From: Hippea jasoniae
GTDB lineage: Bacteria; Campylobacterota_A; Desulfurellia; Desulfurellales; Hippeaceae
Length of the DNA: 64,000 bases
Direction: 5' to 3'
Assembly (NCBI RefSeq): GCF_000744435.1
Contig: NZ_JQLX01000010.1
Span: forward strand, 124,001 to 188,000
Shown: piece by piece, positions 9,201 to 17,650 of the stretch
Position numbering within the stretch: position 1 is the stretch's first letter
Layout: the number at the start of each line of letters is the position of its first letter
Notes under the pieces: model-generated
What the model was told of the DNA's origin: nothing
What the model saw: the letters and a program-made list of their open reading frames with translations, nothing else
Databases searched by the model: none
Made by a program: the position numbers and the translations under genes

Positions 9201-9609
9201 GCCTTCTTTGATCAATATTGAGATTGTAGAAAGAACATTCTTAAGTAATATTGAATATGCAAAATCTATCATTGAAAAACTCAAAACCAAAGGGTTTAAA
9301 TTTTCCATAGACGATTTTGGGACGGGCTTTTCTTCGCTTTCATATCTCCCTCGATTACCCGTTGATTTTTTAAAACTTGATATATCGTTTGTTAGAAGAA
9401 TTGTTAGTGATTCTCAGGTTCAGGCAATTTCAAAAGGCATTATTACTATAGCTAAGGATTTGGGTATTAAAACAATAGCAGAAGGTGTAGAAGAAAAACA
9501 GCAGGAAGAGATTTTAAAGAAAATGGGCTGCACATACTGCCAGGGATTCCTCTATGCAAAACCGCTTGATGAGGCAGGTTTTATTGAGTTTTTGAAGAAG
9601 AATGGATGA
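6226..9609 (+). CDS. Multi-PAS/GAF protein with degenerate GGDEF and intact EAL domain
   Basis: This is a 1127-residue cytosolic signalling protein with no membrane segment seen. Apparent order: PAS (about 10-115), GAF-like (about 130-265), PAS (about 284-390), GAF-like (about 395-570), PAS (about 585-695), GGDEF (about 700-860) and EAL (about 870-1120). The GGDEF loop reads RIEADKF, so the two glycines and the glutamate are lost and cyclase activity is unlikely. The EAL domain keeps AEAL, the INLSPRSF asparagine, the IEIVE glutamate, IDDFGTG, LKLD, AEGVEE and QGF, so it should hydrolyse c-di-GMP. The degenerate GGDEF may bind GTP as a regulator. The sensory ligands are not known. Confidence 0.88.
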   Translation: MEVDIFSLSLDNLSVGVYILGKDGFVYINKSLVKILEFSSTDELLRSDPYSVHVDSNTAQKMKEIVRRRLKGELFSAVHRDIKVITKKGNIKFVEISAQTLKYKSNFYAFGVVIDRTQRKITESLYESLKGINELIIRSTSKNDLINGLCRVVVEDGDFDGAFVFKERNFELVSSFTNNEAVERYGLDYINKNAKRFKTINKIKTVTVETTAENAMLGGGLQNGYFYSIPFGDLESYLLIIYSIFKKPSITSDILRRIRANINFALMKINRDSIIRILDKALKKSHEWFVLTDKDGKIIHANTAVQKISGYRLDELKGKTPAVFKSGYHSKEFYQKLWKTILAGRKFNAKFVNKTKNGEIFYLSSLIIPIKDSDGNYVFVDLSRDITKEIRQLEQIKFLSNIYSTLSEINQLIVHSKSETEILKELPKIVVKHAKFDAAFVGLVEDNYLDVAYSYAKNESEKEFIEFIEDHLSKLKAKGVGINNYNREIPAVKALLKKGVYSAEQMEVVNFKPFDRAVDKYNLKSCFAFSISKKDKIIGTLVGYTKNEKLLNKNVMRLLEEAMGDIEFALNKIEDEKWNRIVNFAINKGFSFVVIMDENFNIVYVNEAVSRLSGYSKDELIGRHHSIFSSHDYSKRFVELFYETLKSGKTFSSVMKYKRKDGSLIYTHTTIVPYAENGRIKYYISVGKDLSEERKLREKIEKLQTLDSITELYNRESFETLSKRFLNRATYEGFFGALFVLNTISFSKINQLYGYSIGNSVLKEIASRLKSTVRGYDIVARIEADKFAVLAKDLTDEKSAESVAIKIMNNLAKPYRVGHELININFAVGVSLFPKDGKTTDELLKNAMVALKYGSKGIKSVSFYSEDLERSFLKRLKIEMSLKDALKNKEFVMYYQPYFSRDGKVAGAEALIRWIKDGKVIPPAEFIGVLEESELIEDVEKYVVEYVLNTLKKLKNKNIKLVPISINLSPRSFNSSRIAEFLENICEVYSIEPSLINIEIVERTFLSNIEYAKSIIEKLKTKGFKFSIDDFGTGFSSLSYLPRLPVDFLKLDISFVRRIVSDSQVQAISKGIITIAKDLGIKTIAEGVEEKQQEEILKKMGCTYCQGFLYAKPLDEAGFIEFLKKNG

Positions 9610-9694
9610 TGGTGCGAGCGGGGAGACTCGAACTCCCACGCCTTGCGGCACCAGATCCTAAGTCTGGCGCGTCTACCAGTTCCGCCACGCTCGC
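9610..9694 (-). tRNA. tRNA-Leu (anticodon TAG)
   Basis: The minus strand folds into a class II tRNA with a long variable arm. Acceptor arms GCGAGCG/CGCTCGC pair fully. The anticodon stem CCAGA/TCTGG encloses loop CTTAGGA (anticodon TAG, reading CTA). The T-loop is TTCGAGT. Discriminator A and CCA are encoded. The tRNA 3' end lies directly against the stop codon of the convergent EAL gene. A strong promoter lies at 9705-9733. Confidence 0.95.
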
Positions 9695-9704
9695 ATGCAG
9701 GGTT

Positions 9705-9733
9705 TTTATATACTAACAAGCCCTTTTTGTCAA
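9705..9733 (-). promoter_or_regulatory. Strong promoter for tRNA-Leu
   Basis: On the minus strand, TTGACA (9733-9728), 17 bases, then TATAAA (9710-9705). Transcription would start about 4-5 bases before the mature tRNA 5' end at 9694. Confidence 0.65.
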
Positions 9734-9741
9734 CATTGCAC

Positions 9742-9769
9742 TTGACTTTACTTTGAGGCTTTGTGTAAT
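9742..9769 (+). promoter_or_regulatory. Candidate promoter giving a near-leaderless mRNA
   Basis: TTGACT (9742-9747), 16 bases, then TGTAAT (9764-9769). The expected start site is near 9776, only one or two bases before the ATG at 9778. No ribosome site is visible between them. Confidence 0.45.
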
Positions 9770-9777
9770 TTAAAAAC

Positions 9778-10314
9778 ATGAAAATTTTTTTGATTTTTCT
9801 TGTTGCTATAGCGCTTTATTCCTGTGTAAATTTAAAACCGTTTGAGGTAGGCGATAATATAGATGCCTCCTGGCAGTTAAGAAACCTTACATCATTTGAT
9901 AAAGAAATTGGAAAGTTTGCAAAAACCATCTGTCCAGTAGTTAAGAACAGCAGGCTAATAAGTGTTGATCTGTATAATGAAAACTCAGGCTTCATCGATG
10001 AAAACGGTGAATATGCAGGATATCTGATAGCCCGAAAACTCAATCAACTCTGCGAAGTCTATGCCGAATATGTCTCTCATCCTAAATGGGTGGAGTTTAA
10101 TAATTCCATTGAAATTAAAAATCCGCCAGAGAGTTTTGATTATGCTGTTGTTGGTAGTTATAAATACTACAACCACTGCTGGGATGTTAATCTTGAACTG
10201 GTTGACTTAAAAAATGGTATAGTGGCAAAAACCTATTCCTTTGTGGCTTCTAAAAAAAGCATAAAATTCTCAATAGAGCCACTGCATATTCCCTCAGAGG
10301 TCGAATTTCCATGA
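9778..10314 (+). CDS. Putative lipoprotein of unknown function
   Basis: This is a 178-residue protein. A short charged start (MK) and a hydrophobic run to about residue 14 are followed by the lipobox LYSC, so cleavage and lipidation at Cys16 are expected. The mature part is mixed alpha/beta with no motif I recognise. The stop overlaps the next gene by 4 bases (ATGA), coupling it to the small membrane protein and to the LldF-LldE gene. It has no ribosome site of its own and probably begins at or next to the transcript start. Confidence 0.6.
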   Translation: MKIFLIFLVAIALYSCVNLKPFEVGDNIDASWQLRNLTSFDKEIGKFAKTICPVVKNSRLISVDLYNENSGFIDENGEYAGYLIARKLNQLCEVYAEYVSHPKWVEFNNSIEIKNPPESFDYAVVGSYKYYNHCWDVNLELVDLKNGIVAKTYSFVASKKSIKFSIEPLHIPSEVEFP

Positions 10315-10514
10315 GCGGTATAGCCTTGGCTGTTGAGGTTGTAAGGAAAAGTTATCATCCCCATGTGTCGACTGTGGATACGCTTGTTGCCGGTTTTTTT
10401 ACATTTTTTATCGTGGCAGCCGTTTTGTTTGTCAGGTATCGTGTATCAAAAGAGATGAAAAAAAGGGGTATAAAAGGTGATATCTTTAGAAGAAGAAAAA
10501 AGACTCACAAATGA
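10311..10514 (+). CDS. Small single-span membrane protein, unknown
   Basis: This is a 67-residue product with one clear hydrophobic span (about residues 24-43, rich in V, F, A) and a strongly basic C-terminal tail ending KKTHK. By the positive-inside rule the tail should be cytoplasmic. The ATGA overlap with the upstream lipoprotein and the 38-base overlap with the downstream Fe-S protein argue that it is real and translated. I do not recognise a family. It could anchor or assist the downstream dehydrogenase at the membrane; this is inferred from position only. Confidence 0.5.
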   Translation: MSGIALAVEVVRKSYHPHVSTVDTLVAGFFTFFIVAAVLFVRYRVSKEMKKRGIKGDIFRRRKKTHK

Positions 10515-12519
10515 TCAATTTTTACAAAACGCACTTAAAAGACTAAAGGAAAATTACTTCTCAAAAAGAAAAAAGATAGAAAAGCTGTTTGATATAGATG
10601 ATATGCGGCTTAGGGTTTCACAGATAAAAAAGATAAATATCGAAAATTTAGAGCAAAATATCGCAAACTTTATAAAACAGGCCACAGAAAACGGCGCAAC
10701 AGTTTTGTATGCTAAAGATAAGGTGCAGGCAAACAAACATATTATCGATATTTTAAAGAACAAAGGCGTAAAAAATATAGTCAAATCCAAATCACTCACA
10801 ACAGAGGAGCTAAAACTAAATGAATTTCTCACTGAAAATGGCTTTGAAGTTGTAGAAACAGATTTAGGCGAGTGGCTTGTTCAGATAAACAACGAGCCGC
10901 CGACCCATATGACGGCTCCCGCCATCCATCTATCAAAAGAGAGAATCAGGGATTTGCTAAACAGGGTGTTTAATGAAAATTTAGAAGCAGACCCTAAGCT
11001 GATGGTGGATTTCTGCAAAAGTAAAATAAAACAGGCATTTAAAGAGGCTCAATGTGGCATTATAGGTGCAAATGCAGCCTCAGCAGAAAGCGGCAGTCTG
11101 TTTATTTTAAGCAATGAGGGCAATATTCAAAATGTTTTGAAGCAAAAGCTCGTCATAGCCGTTGTAGGTGTGGATAAAATCGTAAAAAACGATAAAGAAG
11201 CCTTTGAGGTTGTTGACCTTCTACCAAAAGCAGCTACCGCCCAGATTGCCACAAGCTACCTTGATGTTTTGAAGTCCACCTATGGGGAGTTCTATATCAT
11301 TCTTTTAGATAACGGCAGGCTTGAGCTTGCTAAAGATGAAACCTTTAAGGATATTTTATACTGCATACACTGTGGTGCATGTCAGAATGCATGCCCTGTT
11401 TATACAACCGTTAGCGGTCTTATGTTTAAAGGGGCAAGCTATGCAGGACCTGTTGGGGTGCTATTGTCTTATTTGGCCAAAGATACGCCGAATCTTCATG
11501 AAGTGGCCAATCTGTGTATCGGTTGTATGGCTTGTGATGAGATCTGCTCTGTTCATATACCTATTCAAAGTTTAATTTTGTCCATAAAAGCTCAGACCAC
11601 AAAAAAACAGCCGTTTATTAAGGGTTTGATTATAAAGCATCTTGAAAACCATTATGAGATTTTAAGACTTTCAAGTCTTTTTTCATCGTTTCTGTTTAAA
11701 GAAGAGCTAAAAACCGGTATAGAAAAGATTGATAAAGCACTTGGATTGAACTTCAGGGCACTGCCACCGCCCAAAAAATCGTTTGATATTTCTGTTAAAA
11801 CAAAACAGGCAAAAATAGGACTATTCGCCGGCTGTTCTGTTAATTTTATCTATCCTGAGATTGGAGAAGATCTCTTGAAGCTTGCAGATAAACTAAATGA
11901 AAAGATTGAGGTTATTGAGCAAAAAAGCTGCTGCGGTGCACCTGCATGGTATAACGGTGAGAAAAAATCGGCTTTTGAAGCATGTAAAATCAATGTGGAA
12001 TACCTTTTATCTTTTGGCTTTGAAAAGATTCTGTTTGTTGATCCCCACTGTGCACATATGGTTAAAAGGGATTATGTTGAATTTGGCTATAAAAATGCAA
12101 TTGAACTATCTTCAAAGGTTGAATGCGCTGGCAGGTATTTTTTAGATGTTATAAAGAATAATGGTATAAAAACAAAACGGTTGGGTGGTTTTGTGGGCTA
12201 CCACCATCCCTGTCATCTAAAGAGAGGACTGGGTTACTCCGATGAGTTTGAGATGTTTATAAGAACTGTTGAGCCCAATTTTGTTCAGCTAAATGATAGC
12301 GATAGGTGCTGTGGTTTTGCAGGTAGTTATTCGATGATGCATCCTTTTGTCTCCAAAAGCCTGCTTGATGAAAAATTAAAAAATATAAAGGATGCAGGCT
12401 TGCAGGTGCTTATAACGGCCTGTCCGGGGTGCATGATGCAGATCTCTGGTGGTGCAAAAATAAAGGGTATGGTGTTTGAGACATTGCATTTTATCAGTTA
12501 TTTAAATAAAATAGTCTAA
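10477..12519 (+). CDS. Fused LldF-LldE (LutB-LutA) Fe-S protein, probable L-lactate oxidation
   Basis: This 680-residue fusion has an N-terminal LUD domain (about 40-285). A dicluster ferredoxin segment follows (CIHCGACQNACP at about 295 and CIGCMACDEIC at about 347). Two cysteine-rich CCG domains end it (CCGAPAW at about 485; HHPCHL, CCGFAGSY and CPGC at about 577-650). In LutABC/LldEFG systems these halves are separate proteins that oxidise L-lactate to pyruvate; fused forms are known in sulfate reducers. No LutC/LldG gene is next to it, so the substrate is uncertain. The GTG start with AAAAGGGG about 9 bases upstream was preferred because it lies inside the preceding gene with good spacing. 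Confidence 0.82.
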   Translation: MISLEEEKRLTNDQFLQNALKRLKENYFSKRKKIEKLFDIDDMRLRVSQIKKINIENLEQNIANFIKQATENGATVLYAKDKVQANKHIIDILKNKGVKNIVKSKSLTTEELKLNEFLTENGFEVVETDLGEWLVQINNEPPTHMTAPAIHLSKERIRDLLNRVFNENLEADPKLMVDFCKSKIKQAFKEAQCGIIGANAASAESGSLFILSNEGNIQNVLKQKLVIAVVGVDKIVKNDKEAFEVVDLLPKAATAQIATSYLDVLKSTYGEFYIILLDNGRLELAKDETFKDILYCIHCGACQNACPVYTTVSGLMFKGASYAGPVGVLLSYLAKDTPNLHEVANLCIGCMACDEICSVHIPIQSLILSIKAQTTKKQPFIKGLIIKHLENHYEILRLSSLFSSFLFKEELKTGIEKIDKALGLNFRALPPPKKSFDISVKTKQAKIGLFAGCSVNFIYPEIGEDLLKLADKLNEKIEVIEQKSCCGAPAWYNGEKKSAFEACKINVEYLLSFGFEKILFVDPHCAHMVKRDYVEFGYKNAIELSSKVECAGRYFLDVIKNNGIKTKRLGGFVGYHHPCHLKRGLGYSDEFEMFIRTVEPNFVQLNDSDRCCGFAGSYSMMHPFVSKSLLDEKLKNIKDAGLQVLITACPGCMMQISGGAKIKGMVFETLHFISYLNKIV

Positions 12520-12537
12520 ATCTAAAGGGAGGATGGT

Positions 12538-13776
12538 GTGTTTGAATACAGAAACGGTGAGTTGTGGGCAGAGGATGTTGCGGTTGAAAGAATTGTTGAA
12601 GAGGTAGGAACGCCTGTTTATATTTACTCAAAAGCCCATTTTGTTTCGCAGTTTAAAAGGTTTGATGATGCTGCAACAAGAAATCATACGATCTGTTTTG
12701 CGGTTAAGGCAAATAGTAATTTATCTGTGGTTAATGTGTTTGCACAGCTAAATGCTGGTGCCGATATTGTTTCAAAGGGTGAGCTTTTCAGGGCGCTTAA
12801 GGCGGGTATAAAGCCTGAAAATATCGTATTTAGCGGCGTTGCAAAAACAAAGGATGAAATCGCCTATGCCCTTGAAAATAATATAAAGATGATCAATGTT
12901 GAGTCTGAGGATGAACTGTATGCTATAGATGAGGTTGCTAAAAGCTTAAATAAAAAAGCCCCTATCGCCTTCAGGATTAATCCTGATGTTGACCCCAAAA
13001 CCCATCCCTACATATCAACGGGTTTGAAGAAAAACAAATTTGGTGTTCCCTATGATGAAGCTTTAGAACTATACGAAAAGGCCAATAAGCTTGATGGAAT
13101 AGAGATTGTTGGCGTTCAGTTTCATATAGGCAGTCAGTTGCTTGATACAACACCGATTTATGATGCATCTGTGAGGATTGCAAAGCTGATCGAGGCATTA
13201 AACGATAGGGGTATCAAGATAAAGATTGTTGATGTTGGTGGTGGCGTTGGCATTGTATATGATGAAAAAACAGATAAGGAGCCTGATGTTAATAAATATG
13301 TTTCAGATGTAGAGAAAGCCTTTGAAAACTTCGATGTGGAGATAGTGTTTGAGCCTGGAAGATTTCTGGTTGGAAATGGAGGTATATTGGTTAGCAGGGT
13401 TGTATATCACAAAAAGAACCTCAATAAGCGATTTTTGATTGTGGATGCAGGCATGAACGATCTTTTGAGGCCTTCTTTATACAGCGCCTATCACAGGATT
13501 GCACCTGTTAAGTTAACAGGCAGTGAGAGGATTGTTTGTGATATAGTGGGTCCTATATGTGAGACGGGTGATTTTTTTGCAAGGGATTATGAGATTGAGG
13601 ATGTGCCCAATTCAGGACTGATAGCTGTGTTTAGTGCGGGTGCATACGGGTTTACGATGGCAAGCAACTACAACTCCCGCCCAAGAGCAGCTGAGGTTAT
13701 GGTTGATGGTAATAGCTTTAAAATTATAAGAAAAAGGGAGAGTCTTGAGGACTTGATCGCAGGAGAGGTGTTATGA
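12538..13776 (+). CDS. lysA: Diaminopimelate decarboxylase
   Basis: This PLP enzyme makes the last step of lysine synthesis, meso-DAP to L-lysine. The PLP lysine lies in CFAVKANSN (about residue 57). The phosphate-binding glycines GGGVG are near residue 235, EPGRF near 271 and the active-site CETGDFFA near 341. The 412-residue length is standard. The GTG start is supported by AAAGGGAGG immediately upstream. It overlaps dapF by 4 bases and heads the lysA-dapF-dapA-dapB run. Confidence 0.97.
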   Translation: MFEYRNGELWAEDVAVERIVEEVGTPVYIYSKAHFVSQFKRFDDAATRNHTICFAVKANSNLSVVNVFAQLNAGADIVSKGELFRALKAGIKPENIVFSGVAKTKDEIAYALENNIKMINVESEDELYAIDEVAKSLNKKAPIAFRINPDVDPKTHPYISTGLKKNKFGVPYDEALELYEKANKLDGIEIVGVQFHIGSQLLDTTPIYDASVRIAKLIEALNDRGIKIKIVDVGGGVGIVYDEKTDKEPDVNKYVSDVEKAFENFDVEIVFEPGRFLVGNGGILVSRVVYHKKNLNKRFLIVDAGMNDLLRPSLYSAYHRIAPVKLTGSERIVCDIVGPICETGDFFARDYEIEDVPNSGLIAVFSAGAYGFTMASNYNSRPRAAEVMVDGNSFKIIRKRESLEDLIAGEVL

Positions 13777-14606
13777 AAAAGATTCCATTTTTTAAGATGA
13801 ACGGCAGTGGGAATGATTTTATTATCATAAACAACAGGGAGCAGATTGTTGAAAATACGATAGAGATACCTGTTACTGAGTTTGTTAAAAAGGTGTGTGC
13901 ACGGGGTGTTTCGATAGGTGCGGATGGTTTGATTCTTATCGAAAAAGACGATACTTACGATTTTAAATGGAGATTCTTCAACAGCGACGGCAGCGAGGTT
14001 GAGATGTGTGGCAACGGTTCACGATGTGCTGCAAGGTTTGCATATCTCAACGGTATAGCACCACTGAATATGAAGTTTTTGACATTGGCAGGGGTAATTG
14101 AGGCTCAGATTACAGGTCTAAAAACCGTTAAGGTTCAGCTTACAAAACCCAAGGATTATAAAGAGTTGATTGAGCTTGATGGAATAGATTTGAAGGCAAG
14201 TTTTATCAACACAGGCGTGCCCCATGTTGTTTATTTTGTTGAAGATGTAGATGAAATAGATGTTAAAGGGATTGGTCAAAAGACACGATATCACGACTAT
14301 TTCAAGCCTGATGGTACAAACGCAAATTTTGCCCAGATTCTATCCAAAAATGCTATAAAGTTAAGGACATACGAAAGGGGTGTGGAAAATGAAACCCTGG
14401 CATGTGGCACGGGGGCAACTGCTGCAGCTTTGATTGCTATTTTGAAAGGTATCTGTGAGTCTCCTGTGGATGTATTGACAAAAAGTGGTAATGTTTTGAG
14501 GATTTATGCAAGGATAGAAAACAACAATATCGATAAGGTTTATCTTGAGGGTGATGCATTACTGACATACATAGGCACTATGATTGATGAAGCATGGAAT
14601 TATTAA
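13773..14606 (+). CDS. dapF: Diaminopimelate epimerase
   Basis: This enzyme interconverts LL- and meso-diaminopimelate without a cofactor, using two cysteines as acid and base. Both are present: the first in EMCGNGSRC (about residue 79) and the second in LACGTGA (about residue 210). The N-terminal KMNGSGNDF is typical. Length 277. The start overlaps the lysA stop by 4 bases; dapA begins 10 bases downstream. With DapL (at 37625) making LL-DAP, this epimerase is essential for peptidoglycan and lysine. Confidence 0.97.
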   Translation: MKKIPFFKMNGSGNDFIIINNREQIVENTIEIPVTEFVKKVCARGVSIGADGLILIEKDDTYDFKWRFFNSDGSEVEMCGNGSRCAARFAYLNGIAPLNMKFLTLAGVIEAQITGLKTVKVQLTKPKDYKELIELDGIDLKASFINTGVPHVVYFVEDVDEIDVKGIGQKTRYHDYFKPDGTNANFAQILSKNAIKLRTYERGVENETLACGTGATAAALIAILKGICESPVDVLTKSGNVLRIYARIENNNIDKVYLEGDALLTYIGTMIDEAWNY

Positions 14607-14616
14607 GGGGGTGTGT

Positions 14617-15495
14617 ATGTTTGAGTTGAAAGGCGCAATGACGGCTGTTGTTACGCCGTTTAAAGATGGTAGGTTTGATGAGGAAACCTTCAGAAAACTC
14701 ATAAGAAGGCAGATTGAAAGCGGCATCGACTGCATTGTACCCTGCGGCACAACGGGGGAGGCCGCTACTATGGATTTAGACGAATATGAAAGGGTGGTTG
14801 GTGTTGCTGTGGAGGAATGCAAAACAAAAGTGCCTGTGCTTGCAGGGGCTGGCACGAACAACACAAAAAAGGTTATAGAGCTTGCAAAGATTGCTATTTC
14901 TGCAGGTGCTGATGCAATTCTTTCTGTTGCTCCATACTACAACAAGCCCACTCAGGAAGGCCTTTTTCAACATTACAAGACGATAGCCGAGAATATTACG
15001 GTTCCGCTTGTCTTATACAATGTGCCAGGTAGAACCAGCGTGAATATTCTGCCACAAACCGTTGTAAGGCTCTCAGAGATCGATAATATCGTTGGTATAA
15101 AAGAAGCCAGCGGTTCGCTTAATCAGGTTTCTGAGATTATCGAGAATGCAAAAGAGGGTTTCAGTGTTATCAGTGGCGATGATTTTTTGACACTGCCTAT
15201 GATGTCGATTGGTGGAAGCGGTGTTATATCTGTTTCTGCCAATGTTGCACCAGACCTTGTTGCCAGACAATACGATGCTTTTGTTGAAGGTGATTTAGAA
15301 GAGGCAAAGACTTTACACCATAAGCTGTTTAGGTTGCATCAGGCTATGTTTTATGAAACAAACCCGATTCCAGTGAAAACGGCACTTGCCATGTTGGGTT
15401 TAATTGAAGAGGAGTTCAGGTTGCCACTTTGTAAGATGTCTGACTCAAATAAAGAAAAACTAAGGGCTGTTTTAAAAGAGATGAATTTATTGTAA
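14617..15495 (+). CDS. dapA: 4-hydroxy-tetrahydrodipicolinate synthase
   Basis: This class I aldolase condenses pyruvate with aspartate semialdehyde. CGTTGEA (about residues 43-49) carries the threonine pair, VLYNVPGRT holds the catalytic tyrosine (about 133), and the Schiff-base lysine is in VGIKEASG (about 161). The chosen start (ATG at 14617, 292 residues) follows AAGGGGG at 14605-14611. An in-frame ATG at 14584 would add 11 residues inside dapF and lacks a ribosome site. Confidence 0.97.
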   Translation: MFELKGAMTAVVTPFKDGRFDEETFRKLIRRQIESGIDCIVPCGTTGEAATMDLDEYERVVGVAVEECKTKVPVLAGAGTNNTKKVIELAKIAISAGADAILSVAPYYNKPTQEGLFQHYKTIAENITVPLVLYNVPGRTSVNILPQTVVRLSEIDNIVGIKEASGSLNQVSEIIENAKEGFSVISGDDFLTLPMMSIGGSGVISVSANVAPDLVARQYDAFVEGDLEEAKTLHHKLFRLHQAMFYETNPIPVKTALAMLGLIEEEFRLPLCKMSDSNKEKLRAVLKEMNLL

Positions 15496-15505
15496 GGGGG
15501 GAGAG

Positions 15506-16309
15506 ATGATTAGAGCGATTCTGTGTGGTGCTGCAGGAAAGATGGGTAGAAGAATTGCAAGTCTGCTTTCTGAGGATAAAGAGCTGAATCTTGTTGGGGC
15601 TGTTGAGGCAAAAGGTTCTGCACATATCGGTCAGGATGTGGGTATCATCTGCTCAATGCAGCCAAATGGTGTAACGATTGTGGATGATTTGAAAAAAGTG
15701 ATAAACGATGGAGAGGTTGTAATAGATTTTTCTACACCTGCTGCAACACTGAATCATGTAAGGATAGCAGCGGATAATAAAAAACCGATTGTGATCGGCA
15801 CAACAGGTTTTAAGCCTGAGCAGATTAACGAAATCGAAAAACTATCTGTTATTGTGCCAATAGTGCTTGCACCAAATATGAGTCTGGGTGTGAATATTCT
15901 GTTTAAGCTTGTTGGTGAGGTTGCATCGATTTTGAAGGATGATTATGACATAGAGATAGTTGAGATGCACCACAGGCATAAGGTTGATGCACCAAGCGGA
16001 ACAGCTTTAAAACTTGCAGAGATCATTGCCGATGCAATAGGTGAAAACTTAGATGATGTGGCTGTGTATGGTAGAAAGGGTTTGATGGGTGCAAGAAAGC
16101 AAAAAGAGATCGGCATTATGAGTTTGAGAGGTGGCGATGTCGTGGGCGATCACACGGTGATGTTTGCAGGCCTTGGCGAAAGAATTGAAATTACACACAA
16201 AGCATCATCGAGGGATACATTTGCAAGAGGAGCGCTGAGGGCTGCAAAATGGGTTGTGGATAAACTACCCGGTTTATATTCCATGCAGGATGTTTTGGGT
16301 TTGAAATAG
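15506..16309 (+). CDS. dapB: 4-hydroxy-tetrahydrodipicolinate reductase
   Basis: This NAD(P)H-dependent reductase acts on the DapA product. The N-terminal nucleotide motif GAAGKMGRR (about residues 6-14) and the signature EMHHRHKVDAPSGTA (about residues 154-168) are intact. Length 267 is standard. It follows dapA by 10 bases with a very strong GGGGGGAGAG ribosome site. purF begins directly after its stop codon, so the operon continues into purine synthesis. Confidence 0.97.
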   Translation: MIRAILCGAAGKMGRRIASLLSEDKELNLVGAVEAKGSAHIGQDVGIICSMQPNGVTIVDDLKKVINDGEVVIDFSTPAATLNHVRIAADNKKPIVIGTTGFKPEQINEIEKLSVIVPIVLAPNMSLGVNILFKLVGEVASILKDDYDIEIVEMHHRHKVDAPSGTALKLAEIIADAIGENLDDVAVYGRKGLMGARKQKEIGIMSLRGGDVVGDHTVMFAGLGERIEITHKASSRDTFARGALRAAKWVVDKLPGLYSMQDVLGLK

Positions 16310-17650
16310 ATGTGCGGCATAGTTGGTGTATTTAACAAGGATGAGGCTGCAAACTATGTATATTTAGCCCTGCATGCACTTCAACATCGAGGTCAGGAGG
16401 CCGCAGGTATTGTTTCAACCAATGGGAGCGAATTTTATATCCATAAAGGTGCGGGGCTTGTTAATGAGATATTCAATAAAAAGGGTATAATAGAATCGCT
16501 TAAGGGTAAGATTGCTGTTGGTCATAACAGGTATTCTACATTTGGCGATGAATCGATTGCCAATATCCAGCCCCTTCATGCACATTTTGATATGGGTCAG
16601 ATTGCCATTGCACACAACGGCAACATAGTTAATGCCATCTCGATAAAGCGGCAACTTGTAAATGAAGGGGCTATATTTAATTCAAATTCCGATACAGAGG
16701 TGATTATCCATCTGCTTGCGCGCAGCAAGAAGACGAGTTTTATCGAACGATTGGTTGAGGCGCTTTCTAACCTGAAAGGTGCATTTAGTTTGATTGTAAT
16801 GAGAGAAAACGAGCTTTATGCAGTAAGGGATCCGTGGGGTTTTAGGCCTCTGTCGATGGGAAAGTTGGATGATGCTATTGTCTTTGCAAGCGAAAGCTGT
16901 GCCTTTGATTTGATCGGTGCAGAGTTTATCAGGGATGTAAAACCTGGTGAAATAATTGTGGCAAATACTGATGGTGTGCATTCGTTTATGCCATTTAAAA
17001 AACAAACACTTGCCCGCTGCGTGTTTGAGTACATATACTTTTCAAGACCCGACTCAAATCTGTGGGGTAGCTATGTTTATTCAATACGAAAAAAAATGGG
17101 GCAGATGCTTGCAAAAGAATCTACTGTTGAGGCTGATATCGTTATTCCTACACCGGATTCTGGAGTGCCTGCAGCACTTGGCTTTGCAAAGGAAAGTGGC
17201 ATAGAGTTTGATTTTGGATTGATCAGGAATCACTATGTAGGCAGAACATTCATTGAGCCGTCCCAATCTATAAGAAATTTTGGAGTTAGATTGAAACTGA
17301 ATCCCGCAAGGGATGTGCTTGATGGAAAGAGGGTTGTTGTTGTAGATGATTCTATTGTGAGGGGTACAACATCCCGCAGGATTGTAAAGATGCTTAAAAA
17401 TGCAGGCGCTAAAGAGGTGCATCTGAGAATTGCATCACCTCCAGTTATATCACCCTGTTTTTATGGTATAGATACACCTACAAAAAAAGAGCTTATAGCA
17501 TCATCCCATACGATAGAAGAGATAAGAAAATATTCCACAGCCGATTCTGTAGCATACCTTTCGCTTGAGGGTCTAAAAAAGGTTGTTGGCGATACAGGAT
17601 ACTGTTTTGCCTGTTTTGATGGCAACTACCCTGTTGAGTTTGATAGATAG
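16310..17650 (+). CDS. purF: Amidophosphoribosyltransferase, Fe-S type without propeptide
   Basis: This is the first committed step of purine synthesis: PRPP plus glutamine to phosphoribosylamine. Cys2 directly after Met1 (MCGIVGVF) is the N-terminal glutaminase nucleophile. The PRPP loop is [14 protein letters not shown] (about residues 343-356). Four cysteines that bind [4Fe-4S] in the Bacillus-type enzyme are at about 235 (ARCVFEY), 381 (SPCFYG), 431 and 434 (YCFACF). Bacillus PurF also has a cleaved propeptide, absent here. It starts directly after dapB and ends directly before the helicase gene. Confidence 0.95.
   Translation: MCGIVGVFNKDEAANYVYLALHALQHRGQEAAGIVSTNGSEFYIHKGAGLVNEIFNKKGIIESLKGKIAVGHNRYSTFGDESIANIQPLHAHFDMGQIAIAHNGNIVNAISIKRQLVNEGAIFNSNSDTEVIIHLLARSKKTSFIERLVEALSNLKGAFSLIVMRENELYAVRDPWGFRPLSMGKLDDAIVFASESCAFDLIGAEFIRDVKPGEIIVANTDGVHSFMPFKKQTLARCVFEYIYFSRPDSNLWGSYVYSIRKKMGQMLAKESTVEADIVIPTPDSGVPAALGFAKESGIEFDFGLIRNHYVGRTFIEPSQSIRNFGVRLKLNPARDVLDGKRVVVVDDSIVRGTTSRRIVKMLKNAGAKEVHLRIASPPVISPCFYGIDTPTKKELIASSHTIEEIRKYSTADSVAYLSLEGLKKVVGDTGYCFACFDGNYPVEFDR

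Noticed and set aside
9552..9779. 75-residue minus-strand frame over tRNA-Leu (ERGGTGRRARL type)
   Set aside because: It is a translation of tRNA-Leu and of the antisense of the EAL gene.
14584..14616. Upstream ATG for dapA
   Set aside because: It has no ribosome site and would add residues absent from the family; ATG 14617 has AAGGGGG at good spacing.
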